From positions 116,644,449 to 116,708,448 of the forward strand of contig CM060696.1 in assembly GCA_030686995.1 (NCBI GenBank): 64,000 nucleotides of DNA, written 5' to 3'. The notes under the pieces are model-generated. The model ran no database searches and was not told where the DNA came from. It saw only the letters and a list, made by a program, of their open reading frames with translations. The position numbers were made by a program, and so were the translations under genes. This document shows positions 22,641-35,082 of the stretch, piece after piece. Origin of the DNA: Artemisia argyi. Its lineage: Eukaryota > Streptophyta > Magnoliopsida > Asterales > Asteraceae. The first letter of the stretch is position 1. Each line of letters begins with the position of its first letter.

Positions 22641-25600
22641 TCATCGGAGTACTTCCGTTGACAAATTGTGAGTGAAGTCCTCCTCCCCGTTTTCAAGTGC
22701 ACTGCTAGTTGATGGTTTTGCACCAGCAGCCACAAGGTTTTTAAACCAAGCAGGTTGTTGGAACCTAGGGGTAGTGATGCCGTTACTTGAACCGTTTGGG
22801 GATTCTGTAGCTGCCGCTGTGTTGTTGTTTGAAGCTATGCCCGCAAGAAATTGATATGCTACCTTGCTAGCTGTCACTATCTCTGTTTTAGCTTGTCTGA
22901 ACTACATTCATTCAAACATCAAAGCTTAAATCAATATACTGAAACACATGAATAGATGTTGCAGATTGGGGAGTTGGCTAACAAGTCAAACGGGCTTGTT
23001 TTTGTAAGTGTCAGTTCAGGTTAGAATGGGTTGACCACTTGACCCAGACATTTTTTCTCTTACTAATTAGTTTTGTAAAAAACTAATACTTGAAGAAATT
23101 CATATCGGATGAAGTCATAAAGATATTTGAAAAATGAAAGCATTAAAAAAACACTTTGGTCCTTACAGTTGCATAAAATCTATTCGTCCATTTCACTTGT
23201 TATAGATAAACAATAACCCAAATCAACTCATTAATTAGTACATGTGCTACAATGGCCAGCTCTACCACATGAACATAACAGCACATGAGATCAATCGGTT
23301 TTGGATGCCAACAGGCAGGACAAGAAACTAAAGAAAATGCTCACCCGGTAAGCAGTGTTTCCTGCTATTTCAACAGCAGTATCGCCAGCATTAGCAAACC
23401 TATTCACCCAACCTGCAACATAGTATTACAGAGAATTGTCAATTTTAAGTTACTTTTACTCATCCACCCATGCTGTCATCTAGTTAGTTCTACCTATTCT
23501 ACATATCCATTTACATGTAGCCTGTATACATTATTGAGGATCGAAATGTCGATAGGAACCAAAAAACAAAGACATGCAATATAATGAAGTTGCCAATTGT
23601 AATCCATAAGACACAAAAGAAAACTTCAAAACTAAAACGTTAGCTCGTTTCCAAAGAGAAAATGGGAATCACCTGGAAGTTTCTGCACACCAAGTATTTC
23701 ACAAAACTCATCACAGAAGTGATTGCAGTTCTTTGACAGCAAGTCATAGGAGTCTCCTGGCCATTCCCTACTAAGTTCTCTGAGGATTTGATTGACCTTG
23801 GATTTAGGAAGGTCTGTTCTCCCAAGAACAATGCATTCTCGATATGTGTACATTGGATTTTTCGCAGAAGGACAACTAAAAACTCCACTTCCCTCTTCAC
23901 AAAACCCGAATGACCATTCTTCCTCACCATAAACCTGCCATAGAAAGGATTATATCATATACAGGCTCCAAATAGTACTAGTTAATACAGAGCACGGAAG
24001 CGCTTTTAATAAATTCTTGAGTAAATTACACGGATCGTCCCTTGGGAATGCGTTAACCTGCACATATAGTCCTTTGACTTTTTTTTTAATACAGATAGTC
24101 CTTAACTCGGAAAACCTTAGCATTCACAGCCCCTTGACCAAACTGACGTCAAATTTGACCGTTAAAGTTCATGCACATGAGGTTATTATCTTCTTTTTAT
24201 CTTATCTCTTTCTTTTACTTTTTCTTTTCTTATACTTAATCACACCCACAAATATGAAACTCTTGCTGTTTCTCACAATAGTTTTTCACACCCTCCTTCA
24301 CTCAACCTTTCACCCAAACCTGACAAAACCGGCTCCAGCCACCCAACACTGCCATCCCACGCTGCACACAACTGTCCGTCATCATCACTCTAAATCACTT
24401 CACCGCAATATTCGCCGTCCACACGTTAAACTACACCACAATATAACCAGCAACACCACCACATCTGTCTACATCAGCTTCTTTTTCTCCAGCATCACCT
24501 ATTCATCTTCAAAGTCATCCACAGCTACCAACCACCGCGAAACCTCATGTTAAATTCGAACCCCAACTTCATTTTCCACAGCTCCATCTAACAAGACTTC
24601 TCTTTTCTTGATTTTATAAAAACCCACAACCAAATTAAAAAAGAAATATTCTTTTGCTCATTTATGGTGTGTCGCCGGTGGTGTGGTCGTAACGTGAGAA
24701 CTAAAATTTGAAATTCGGTTGGTGTTCCGGATTGGATTAATTAGTGAATGTTGGTTGGTGTTTGGTTTATTTTTACAGGTCCCTTTTTGAGTTTAGAAGC
24801 AAAAAGAAGAATTTATAAATGATGAACATGGATGACGGATAACAAATAGATTAAGTAATATGCATATTTAAATAAGAAAGAAAGATTGATTTGGTGGATA
24901 AAATGGAAAACATATGATAATGTAAATTGATTCAGTTGCCCCTTAGATCATCTATGATATTCTTTGGTACGTTTCTATCAACACAACACAAACAAACTTT
25001 ACGAGTAAAATTCATATTTTAGTATCAGTTAAAGATTTGGTAAGGGTGATATTTGGATATCTGGGTTGAAGAGTTGTCTAAAACTCTAAATTGTGTTGGG
25101 ATGTGCGGGACTAAAAAGAAACAAGGAGAGAGGCTAAATGACCAAAATACCCTCATGTGCAAGATATTAACGGTCAAACTTAATGTCCATTTGGTCAAGG
25201 GACCGTGAGTGTTAAGGGTTTCCGAGTTAGGGACTATCTGTATCAAAAAAAAGTCAAAAGACCATACGCGTAAGTCAACCCATACCAAAAGGACGATCCG
25301 TGTAATTTACTTTAAATTCTATGTATGGTCAGAAACTGTAGATTAGCATACTCTACAAAAGAAAGGGCATTAATTTACCACATATAATAGAAAACTAACT
25401 TCAACAACTGCGGAACTTGCAACAAGATATAGTTGTAGGCCAAAGTCTACTGAAGGACCTACTCTATCTACAATCAAACTTTTAATCAGGTCGAATTGCT
25501 GGTTGGTAGCACCAAGCCACCAAGACGCATTCAGCCAGGAGCTTACACTGGGAAAAAGGTAACAATAGCAACCCCTCTCGGGCCGGTGAGCCTCCAGTAC

Positions 25601-27712
25601 AAGGAGGCGGTAGTACCTAGTCTTCCACCCTGGTCCCGCGAGTTATATCATATCCATTTTACAGTCTATGTTGAAATAGTGTAAATGGTGGGAGACTTTC
25701 AACTAATGAACTCGCCGTACGACTCTGGAACGGTAGTCACTTAGTGTTATATGCATAAAGACCTAGAACACGCCCTAATCCCCTATCATTTTCAATTGAT
25801 ATTCCAATTAAATCTCGACTCTTTCATCTATAAATTATATCCTTCGTAGTCCCCTTTCATACTGATATTTTCCAAAAAAGAAAATATGGCCAGACTGGGG
25901 GTGTTAAGACACGCAAAAGCTTACAAAAGAAGCTTCAGTAAAAGAAAAATAGCAGGACCAGTAGTATACTATTCATACAAGCACAGAAAAATCAATATAT
26001 AAAAATAAGTTACCACGTCCACATTAACGTTCACTACTGGTACGCAATGGCGCAGCTACATAGGGTGGGGGGGGGGGGGGGGGGGGGGGGGGGTTGCTGC
26101 TAATCCGATGCCTATTCTATCTATTTGTGCATCAAGTTCGAAGAAAAAGAAAAAGCAGTATTTTGCAGATTCTTGACATCACTGGAAAATTATCCATCCG
26201 ACTTATATCAAAGCAGATTCCACAAGAATCGCCCGAAGGGCCTTAGCTTTCCTGATAGCGTATGCATTTGTATTTGAGCGTAAAAGCAGCTGCTTTGAAA
26301 AATTTCGGTATATTCGGTTTCGACCCCCCAAAATTTCGGTATTACCCGAAAAATAGCGTTAGGAAAAAAAAAATTAGATCCCGACCCCCCACTGAAAATT
26401 TTCTAGCTTCGCCACTGCAGTGGTACGTATTTGATTGTCAAAATAAAGCATCATAACATCTTTTTATAATCTTATGATCATACACGCATAAAACAATCTT
26501 ATGTGTGCCCTTTTATAATTTCTGAGATCAAACTAATATACTTGCTACTATCTCATGATTTGGATTTTTGACTACAGTCTTATTACCTAGGCCAGAATTC
26601 CAGTTAGAAAAAAAGTGTACCAAGTATGAACAACATTCTAACTGTCAAAGATACATGCAAAGTTCACGTTATAGTCACTTTAATGGCAAACATTTAACAC
26701 TTTCATATCTGTCATTTATCTTTGTTACTTCTCCATCACAAAAAATAGGGCACTTCCTTCTTTTCTTTTATTACCAATAATAACTTAGATCCAACTTTAG
26801 CATAGCCCTAAATTCTGGATATCTGATATATCGGTCAAAATGAATAGAAAGTCTCGTCAACATCTCATACTCTATCCGATTGATACCAAATAATTTGATT
26901 ATCAATAAATGGAAATACACTACTCGAGTCCTCTCGGTGTGAAGGTCGGGCATTTACTTATGTTCACATCCCTTGAAATAGTAGCATCTCTAGTTCTGAG
27001 TAACTTTCGCCTAACAACTTAACAATATTATATATACGTCCTATCATTCTAACAAACTTGTGACAACCAAGTTTTAGAACCAATATAATTCTATTGTTCA
27101 ATACAAGTAAGCATAACGATGAAATGCTCGTAGATTAAAAAAAGCTCCCATACCAAATAATCTTTGCGTCTCTCAAAATAACAACATATCTAGTCCTATG
27201 TAATCTCTAAGGGGGGGTGTTTGTTTAAGCTTGTATGTGGGTTTATGAGCTTATTTGATTTCGGCTTGTATTTCATAAGCGTTAATTTTCCGGCTTATTT
27301 TAAGACTTATGGGCTTATGTATAAGCCCATAACCCTCAAAAAGCCAGAAAATTAGTGCTTATGAAATATAAGCCGAAATCAAATAAGCTGATAAGCCCGC
27401 ATATAAAGCTTAAACAAACACCTCCTAACAAACTTGGAAAACTCCAACACCAAAATCTAAGTTATCTAATCCTTTCCATTACTAAATTAAAGTACCACTT
27501 CACATAAATTGCATAAAATTATATATAGTCTAAAACATATTTAAAAGGCCTAAATGATGTGGAGTAATATAAACCTGAACAGCGCTGTGAAAGATACCAC
27601 CAAGACCAATCCCATCTTTAAAGATCTTGTTGATCTGAACAATAGTGTTGTTTGTTTTCTCGGAATCACTGTTTGTTACATCGTATATATGTAACTTCAC
27701 TTCTGCCGTCAT
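22641..27712 (-). CDS. DeSI-like PPPDE thiol peptidase, four exons
   Basis: Cysteine isopeptidase of the PPPDE/DeSI family (deSUMOylating or deubiquitinating type), cytosolic or nuclear. Exons on the minus strand: 27712-27575, 23934-23673, 23412-23345, 22901-22641, all GT-AG and in phase, for 242 residues. The PPPDE domain fills residues 1 to about 130: LHIYDVTNS, then catalytic His in GIFHSAVQ (His42), MYTYRECIVLG, and catalytic Cys in LLSKNCNHFCDEF (Cys116). The C-terminal tail is Ser/Asn/Thr-rich and probably disordered. Closest remembered relatives are plant deSI-like proteins such as At4g17486. No inactivating changes, so probably functional. Intron 1 is 3.64 kb because of transposon insertions. 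The start ATG is followed directly by the conserved domain, and a pyrimidine/purine tract precedes it. Confidence 0.92.
24018..25312. mobile_element. Non-autonomous DNA transposon with about 165-bp inverted ends
   Basis: The left end (AGTAAATTACACGGATCGTCC onward) is repeated inverted at the right (GGACGATCCGTGTAATTTACTT), and the similarity continues inward for about 165 bp, past GTCCTTTGACTTTTTT, TTGACC and CTCATGTGC. An 8-bp flanking duplication TAAATTCT is perfect (24010-24017 and 25313-25320). Long inverted ends and an 8-9-bp duplication suggest a MULE-type element. The middle shows no transposase. It lies in intron 1 of the PPPDE gene. Confidence 0.85.
25480..25690. other. GC-rich unidentified island in intron 1
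   Basis: About 200 bp noticeably richer in G and C than the rest of the intron, with a 60-codon open frame on the plus strand (RRIQPGAYTGKKVTIATPLG). It might be organelle-derived DNA or part of another insertion. I could not identify it. Confidence 0.25.
26045..26417. mobile_element. hAT-type MITE (same family as 59801-60005)
   Basis: Starts CAATGGCGCAGCT and ends AGCTTCGCCACTG, an inverted pair of hAT type. Its right half (TTTCGGTATATTCGGTTTCG, GATCCCGACCCCCCACT) matches the element at 59801-60005. A near-duplication (ctggtacg / gtggtacg) flanks it, but with two extra bases on the right, so the exact duplication is uncertain. A 27-base G run (26067-26093) sits inside. Confidence 0.7.
26067..26093. 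repeat. Poly(G) run, 27 bases
   Basis: Uninterrupted G run within the hAT MITE. The related element at 59823-59845 has only short G and C runs there, so the run expanded in this copy or was mis-assembled. Confidence 0.9.
27211..27425. mobile_element. Tourist-like MITE (PIF/Harbinger type), 215 bp
   Basis: Ends GGGGGGGTGTTTGTTTAAGC and GCTTAAACAAACACCTCC are inverted repeats, flanked by the 3-bp duplication TAA (27208-27210 and 27426-27428). The whole element is nearly palindromic (GGCTTGTATTTCATAAG inside is mirrored). These features match PIF/Harbinger MITEs. It lies in intron 1 of the PPPDE gene, 150 bp from exon 1. Confidence 0.85.
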
Positions 27713-28136
27713 TTTTTTTTTTTTTTTTTTTTGTAATTGAGAAATCAAGAGATGGAAATTGGGTTTTGGGTTTTCGTTTTCGATGTGATAATGACGGATT
27801 GACACGAGATATGGGTGTTTTCTTTTTCTTTTTTTCTTTTTTTTTTTTTTTAAGTTTGTGAAAACTAACTGAATGTACGGAAGACGTAAAGGAATTTCCT
27901 TTTCGAGTTTTTAAGTTTATCACGTTAAGTATGAAAAAAATAAAGGGCCACTAGAGAGGATTGGATTATTGAAGCGCTACGTGCAGCAGGTTATGATACG
28001 AGTTATAATGTCGGCACGTTTGTTTTTTACCTTATGTAATATTTTTGTAACACAAAATCAGAAAAGCAAAAACATTTCTCTTAAAAAAAAATCAGTCACT
28101 CCAATTTCAAAAAAATAATAATAATAATTAAATAAA

Positions 28137-28819
28137 TCTATACTATCTATAATGAAAAAATTGTCAAACTTTAAAAGTTGAGTCTTGAAAATTGAGTATT
28201 GAAAGTCAAATGTGAAAGAAAATTAATGTAATTAATACTCTAATTAAAATACATCATTACTTAAAAGTACAATAATTTATTCACATTGTACAACCAATTA
28301 AAAACATATCTATCAAATTAAATACAACTAATTAAAACACAAACCGGGTTGACCCGGTAATTTGACCCGTTTTCGACCCAACATAACAAGTTGACCCGGT
28401 TTAAATCGACCCATTTTTCTACCGGAACGGTTCAATCGGTTGAACCACCCGGGTCGAACCGGGTTTCAAAACATTATCCTTTACTTAAAAGTACAATGAT
28501 TTATTCACATTGTACAACCAATTAAAAAACATATCTACCAAATTAAATACAACCAATTAAAACACAAACCGAGTTGACCCGGGACGCTTCAAACCCGGCG
28601 GATTGACCCGGTTTAATTTGACCCATTTTTTACCCAACCTAGCAAGTTGACCCGGTTTAAATCGACCTATTTTTCGACCGGAACGGTTCAACCGGTTAAA
28701 CCACCCGGGTCGAACCGGGTTTCAAAACATTATTTTTCGTTTATAACTTATAAACTTTTTTTATCAATAAACTATTTGTCGTTATAAAATCCCGTTGCTA
28801 TGTACGGGTACTCGTCTAA
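28137..28819 (+). mobile_element. Short non-autonomous Helitron, 683 bp
   Basis: Starts TCTATACTATCTATAATG directly after an A and ends CTCGTCTAA directly before a T. This is the expected A|TC...CTRR|T insertion pattern with no target duplication. A small hairpin CCCGT-TGCTATGT-ACGGG lies 10 bp before the CTAA end, as in plant Helitrons. The inside holds two tandem copies of a 220-250 bp unit (28259-28478 and 28483-28733) rich in GACCCGG/CCGGGT. No Rep/helicase coding. It is in the upstream region of the PPPDE gene, 425 bp from its ATG. Confidence 0.8.
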
Positions 28820-29989
28820 TAAAATAAAATTGATTTAAAAGAAAAAATTATTCTTTTTACTTGAACCTACCTAATACATTTAACTAAGTAATTCGATTAA
28901 CATATATCTAAACAATATTGTCATTATGCCCCCTTTACAATTTAATTACAAAACATCAAACCCCCTTGAGAGGTTACACTTTAGAAAAATAACTCTAATT
29001 CATTTCCTTCCTCCAAAGTCAGTTTTTTTTAGAAACTCGATAAATGTTTAATGGGAATATTTTTGCTACAATCTTTCACTAAAATTACACTAGCCATGAA
29101 TCAGAGACCCACAAAAAAGAATCAGGACCGATAAAAAGAATCAGTGACCCACATTTTATAGCTTAAAATTGTAGCCAATTAGCTACAATAAATTGTAGTT
29201 AATATATTCCCTTAATTGTATTATCTATATTAACTTTCATTTATTTGCTAATCTACTTTTGTCTTGTTATAAGATGAATGAATCATATATATATATCGTT
29301 AATCATGAAACCGCTTGATTAATATAACTTTTATGTACATTTTTCTTTTATAAAAAGTTGATTTTATGCTAGGATGGTTTCCGCCCCCCAAATAAAATGC
29401 TCAAGCTCCACTACTGTAATTATCTGTGTTAAATTAATTATTTAAGAAGTACAAAGAAATAGATAACACAAGTTAACCCAAGTACCTAACTCAGCCCATA
29501 TTGTGTATTTGTGCTGTGTGCATGTTGTTTTTTCGTGCATTGTATTTCCAAAAATATACTTTACATAACAAGGTGTCTAACTTATAAGTGCCTCCATATA
29601 TTATGTGTAGTATGGTGTAGCCTTATCAACTAGCTGTTTAGTATTAACTGTTTATAAGTGCCTCCATATATTATGTGAGCACTTTATTTTCAAAACAAAA
29701 ATTCTCAAACTTTTTTAACAAAAAAGGAACATTTAATGCCTTCAATTCCAAAATGATGGATATATTGTACTCAAAATCATATCATCCTTTTTTTTAGCAA
29801 AAAATCATATATCATCTCAATTTACTTATTATCATTACCTTTTTACTGAGGTCCAAAAAAAAAGTTACCTTGTGTTTGTGTCACGTTTTTTTTTTTTTTT
29901 TTTTTTTTTTAGTGCGACAATTTTATAGAGCAAACGAAAAATAAAAATACAAAAAATTGCATCCCTCCTTAATTAAATAGGGTTTTTCT

Positions 29990-30157
29990 AACTTGTGTTC
30001 TAGGGCACAAGTTAAGCACACCAATAGTACTACGGGATTCATAAAAAAGGACTCAATGACTCAAACAAAATATACTTGTCTGTACTTTTTTGTAAGTCTC
30101 TGGGTACTTTTCTATACTTTTTGGTGTGCTTAACATGTGCCCTTGAGGCACAAGTTA
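29990..30157. mobile_element. Small MITE-like inverted repeat, about 170 bp
   Basis: The left end AACTTGTGTTCTAGGGCACA, continuing AGTTAAGCACACCA, is mirrored at the right by TGGTGTGCTTAACATGTGCC and CTTGAGGCACAAGTT. Arms are about 36 bp with a few differences. No target duplication was found. Confidence 0.6.
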
Positions 30158-33100
30158 AAAAAATTCAATTAAAGGAAGAAGGACCCAAAAGAGCAAACTA
30201 AGAAGACCATGTGCTAACCAAACGCTTTATCCAAAGGGAATTGATTTGCACACTCTCTCTTTTGATTGGGACACTCCAAGTACCGCATCAGACAATTGTA
30301 CCATATTTACATCTTGCTTTAATAACTTATACCGTGAGTGTGCAAATAAAAAAAATGAGTGTGCAAATCACCCCCTTATCCAAAATTATACAGGCTAAAA
30401 GTCACGTTTCTATTTATTTCACCAATTGGTCCATAACATAATGGCAATACTGATATAACTCACTTTCAATTTCCACTTTTATCTATTACAACAAAGTAGT
30501 AAATACACACGTAACCATTTTCACTGGTTATGCAGTAGTTTTATTACTTGTACCATCAACCTTGTCTCCTCATTTAGTGAACACAGTAAGGTACAACATT
30601 CAGAGGAATGGGGGTGCTTGCCTTCACAACGTAAGAAAACTTTCAGCAAATTAATGCGTATCTGAGCCACAAAGAAAGATATTTGTACTTATGCAATAAA
30701 CTTTTGGCATGTTTGTTTAAATTTTTGGTGCAAATTTCTAGTAGTATAAACCGTTTGAAAATTGCTTCACGAAAAACGACCTTAGAATTGTGTGTTACGA
30801 AAAATGGCATAGCGAGCAAAACAAGTTTACTCAAACTATTTTTTGCTCGTGGTCACATGTCCTCATTTGCTCGGCGTGTCCTCTTTATTTTTAGTCTAAA
30901 TGTTTTACTAAGTCATGTTAAATAAGAGTCGACTTAACGTAAAGAACATCTATTTTATCACTTTTTATTTTCAATTATTCTTCTCTATTAAGTTATAAAC
31001 AAACAACTTTAAAATAACTTTTTAAATTTAATTAAAACAATTAAGTTAAATTCAAAAAACACCTGTTATTTGTTACCTAAGTTATTTGTTAGGACTTAGG
31101 ACACTCTTTGTAGCACAATGTACAAAACTTTAAACAAATTAAACTTTCATCACAATATTGTTTTCTTGTCTTTTGGTAATTTACCAAATCTAATAAAATT
31201 TGTTCAATCAAACACTATGTTCATTTCATATCAACACTCAAACAAACAATTATTACTCTTCTCTAAAAAATAATCAATCATTATATTATGTGTTCCAATA
31301 GAATCACTCCGTATTAGTCATATCTTTACGTAAACGAAAATTTGTTAGTTAATATCATAAACCAAACCAAAAGTTCAAACGTAGAGTTTAGAATTTTTGT
31401 AAGTGGAATCAAATAACAAGATGCCATTTCATGGTTGATATTAGATCCTAATATCGAAAAGTTAGGAGGCCTAATTCCCTTTCCACACAATTTACAATTC
31501 ACCGAACCTTGTTTCCCTTTTTAGGCATATGAATTGAAACTTTTTGTTCAACCAATTTTAGTGAAATACTTAATTCTTCGAATAATAATGTAGCAAGGGC
31601 AACTTAATAACGTATTAAAGCTATGATTGAAGATTGGGTTCTTGAAAATGGGTTGTTTGTTAATGAAAAAAATGATTAAGATTAGTTTAACGCGCAATGT
31701 AAGTTAGTTGTAATTGGTATAGATTAGAAGTGTATACTTGGTAGCATTCTGTTTAGAGGAAAAGTCATGATTCAAAATAATTGGTGTAGAGTGTAGATTT
31801 CAATTGTTAAGGAACTTGGTGGGAATGTTTATGATTAGAGAGTTGTATTTATGAGTAACTAATGTTATACATCAAGTAAAAGTATGTTGTGTGTATTTGC
31901 TTCATTTACTCAAAGTTTTGAGTCTTCAATCCCACATGGGTAAAGAAAAGAAGCTTTGCTTACTTTATATACTCCATGTATCTTAGTTTAGCTAACGTGT
32001 GCTTTGCATATTATGCTTCTAGCAAAGGGAATCTTAGATTGATAAGCAATATATCAATATAAGACTTCTCTTAGCTAGGAAAAAGTATCAATTTTATTTA
32101 TTTTATTTTATTTATTTTATTTTTTTTCCAAAATTAGTACAAAGATTTTTTTTTTTTTTTTTTTTTTTTTGAAAGGCAAAATTATTACAAAGATATTTCT
32201 ACATAACTTTCATTTTTTTTTTTAAATTTTTTTTTTTACTCCGGTATTATGACATCGGCGCGTGGTGACAAACAAGGAGGAGATAGACCAAAATTAAGGA
32301 AGAATTGCTATCATTACTTTCGAGTTGTAATTCCTACTAAACTTGTTACTGAAAATCGGAAATGGCAAAGTTAAGATGTAAGTTAGTAACTTGATTGCTT
32401 AATAAAGAATGCAAAAACAGCAACTTCGAAGTTAGATCTTCGTCATTCCGATAGAAGGGAGACCTCTACTTCTTAGATTATTTCATTTTTTGCTTGAATC
32501 CGGCCACTTGAGAATCTCTTTCATATATATTTCTAGCTACTTTGTTTCTTTTGTTCGTTTTCTCGGGCAAGGTTTGAAGCGCCGTTTGAGTATTGTTTAT
32601 GGAAGGGAATTTTGTTCGGATGAAAATAAAAAGGTCAGTTCGTGGTTAGGTTGTGTTTCGGTTGGTTCACTTTGTGGAATTACTGTATAATATAAGTAAT
32701 TTAATTCCATATTTTAATTCACTGAATTAAATATTAATAATCTAAAAAGGGTGTAAATGATGTAGTAACATACGTATATTTTCTAAGCAGTAACATTATA
32801 TCTCTTATCTACGTTAGTTATTAAAAGTGTATCTTTTTTCTTTAAACTTAAATCTCGAAACTTCAATTAATGCAGTTTGTTTAAATGACCCATAAATACT
32901 TTTTAAACTTGGCAATTTTTAAAAAACTTAAAAATAGCATGCTTTGTATTTTAAAAGCATACACTTTGCATCAAGGGTTGAAACAGAAACACGATTTTGC
33001 AAATATAATAATTTGTTATTATACATCGTCGATTTGCGCGAGTTTACGTCTAGTATAATTGTAATAGATTTCTAAAAACTAAAAAAAGATTTTTGAAGCA

Positions 33101-33505
33101 TTTGAAATTAGATCAATGAAAGTGCTCAAGTTTGTCAAGTATAATAAATGGAGTCATCTCATTTGTGATAAAAAGTAAAAAAAAAAAATGAAAGAATTTG
33201 GTTAAACTCATATAAATTTCATCTAGCAAAATGTATAAGAAATATGTGTCGATTTTATTAAAATAAGTATATAAACTTAAGTAAACTTATCAATTTTCAA
33301 GTTTTTTAATAACTTCATAAATTTAATAAATACCCTATGCACTTTAAAAATTATTATCTTTATATATTATATTCATGTATATGAGCGAAATTATAAATAT
33401 CAAAAAGAAAAACAAGTTATTGTAATATGTAAATAAATACACGAGATTTTACATATATGAACAATTCATTTTATTCTTTTTTATGAGATTAAGTAAGGAT
33501 ATCTG

Positions 33506-33506
<1 letters not shown>

Positions 33507-33542
<36 letters not shown>
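33507..33542. repeat. Poly(A) run
   Basis: About 36 A bases in a row in AT-rich intergenic DNA, with no recognisable retroposon body next to it. Confidence 0.85.
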
Positions 33543-33545
<3 letters not shown>

Positions 33546-34365
33546 CTATCCTAGTAACGATTCATGTTATTCCTTTTTATAAGTATAACACGCGAATACA
33601 CGGGGTTTAAAATTTAAAGACAACTAAAATAATTATTAACAGAAATATAAATATCAAAATGAAAACACGACCCCGCGTGTTATGGTGAGAAGAAAACATA
33701 TATATACATGATATTGTGCATATAGTAACGGCGCATTTAATTACTCTTTAAAGTTTAAATAAAGGTATCCTGAATTTTTTTAACGGTTATTACGTGCTAC
33801 TAAACACGCATAATGTCTAAAACATGATATCAATAATTAAATCTTGGCAAAATCAACTTCGACACCATGGCAGTTAAACAAAGCCAAATCATTCGTCCAA
33901 CAAAAATCTATACAGAATATTTCGATATTAATACATTATGAAAAATTTATGTATAAACTCGCACGTACACGAGTAATATAACTATATACGTATAAAAGAT
34001 TTTACATAATATTACAGAAAAATCTTATTTAACAACTTCGTATATGCACCCGCAGAGTCTTTACTATGCTAAAATAGAAATTTACAAGATAGAAATGTTC
34101 ATTTTTAACTAATTATATTATTAAAGTAAGATAATATAGAATTTGTATGCACAAATAATTAAAATTTAAATGTATTATGACTTATATCAAATACATTTAG
34201 TAAGATTTATGTTAAGCCAGTGCGTGTACGGAGGTATATAACTAGTTATGAGAGGTAGTAGCTTAATTCATAAATTGTACTCTTTTTGTCTCACCAAAAA
34301 TTTCCACATTGTAATGTTCGATAGACACAAATGATGGTCCAGTTACAATAAACATGAATAATTAT

Positions 34366-35055
34366 GTTGGAAAATTTAGTGCACTTGAGGGATCAAATCA
34401 TACTTGGAAATGGATTTGAAGGTACGGAGAGTACACCCATCAAGTCCCTGATTACCCTGACTCAATAGTGGTTGTCCATGATTCTGCTGCTAGTGTTGGT
34501 TCCTGCTGATAGTGGATCCTGCTGCTAGTATTAGGATTCTGCTGATAGTGGATCCTACTGCTAGTAGTATGACGCTCCTGCTCAGTGATTCTGCTGCTAG
34601 TGCTAAGTAGATTCTGCTGATGAGAATGTAACTGATTTGACCTATTCAAATGACAGTTATATCAACACTTATTACCACGTTTAATTGGTCATGTAACCAC
34701 TATTTTGGCTATAATGGGGGCAATTATGTGGAGATTAATGGGCCGATTAATTCTCATAATTCCATTTGACTAGCTATGAGTATTCTCCTATTTAAGAGGA
34801 AATCAGGTCATGCATGAGATACACACAGAAAACATATAACACTTAAACACAAAGGGTTATTGATTTGTGCCAAAAATTATTAACAACATTTGGTCTTATC
34901 CCAAGTAGATATTTGTGATACCCAGGCATTAGGGTCGAATAGTTTACTTTGGAAAGTGATAACACGATTCCCAGTGATATCTGGTAACCATTCAATTGGT
35001 ACGTAGTTAGGCTATTGATTATCTTCACCCTGTTCTGGGCTAATAATCTCCAACA
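34366..35055 (+). repeat. Copia 5' LTR
   Basis: 690 bp, TG...CA ends. It contains a short-unit repeat tract around 34480-34610 built on CTGCTGATAGTGGATCCT and CTGCTGCTAGT units, present also in the 3' LTR. A TATTTAAGAGG promoter-like stretch lies near 34790. Confidence 0.95.
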
Positions 35056-35082
35056 ATCAAAGTAAACTATTTTGTGATAATC

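Larger units (their letters stand above)
28820..34365. other. Intergenic, AT-rich, no gene found
   Basis: No reading frame with recognisable homology. It contains a 24-bp direct repeat (AAGTGCCTCCATATATTATG) at about 29587 and 29657, homopolymer runs (T at about 29887-29910; T at about 32148-32170; A at 33507-33542) and one small MITE (separate entry). The region 32450-32690 has an open frame without homology. Confidence 0.5.

Noticed and set aside
24240..24550. Host protein inside the intron-1 transposon
   Set aside because: Thr/His/Ser-rich open frame without homology, bounded by the inverted repeats of the element.
27712..27860. Coding sequence in the Lys/Phe-rich frames near exon 1
   Set aside because: Low-complexity T/C tract forming the leader of the PPPDE gene.
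33000..33055. Second Helitron 3' end (ACGTCTAG before T)
   Set aside because: No hairpin before it and no TC start found upstream.
35056..35080. tRNA-Met primer-binding site of the copia element
   Set aside because: Sequence ATCAAAGTAAACTATT does not match the usual TGGTATCAGAGC.
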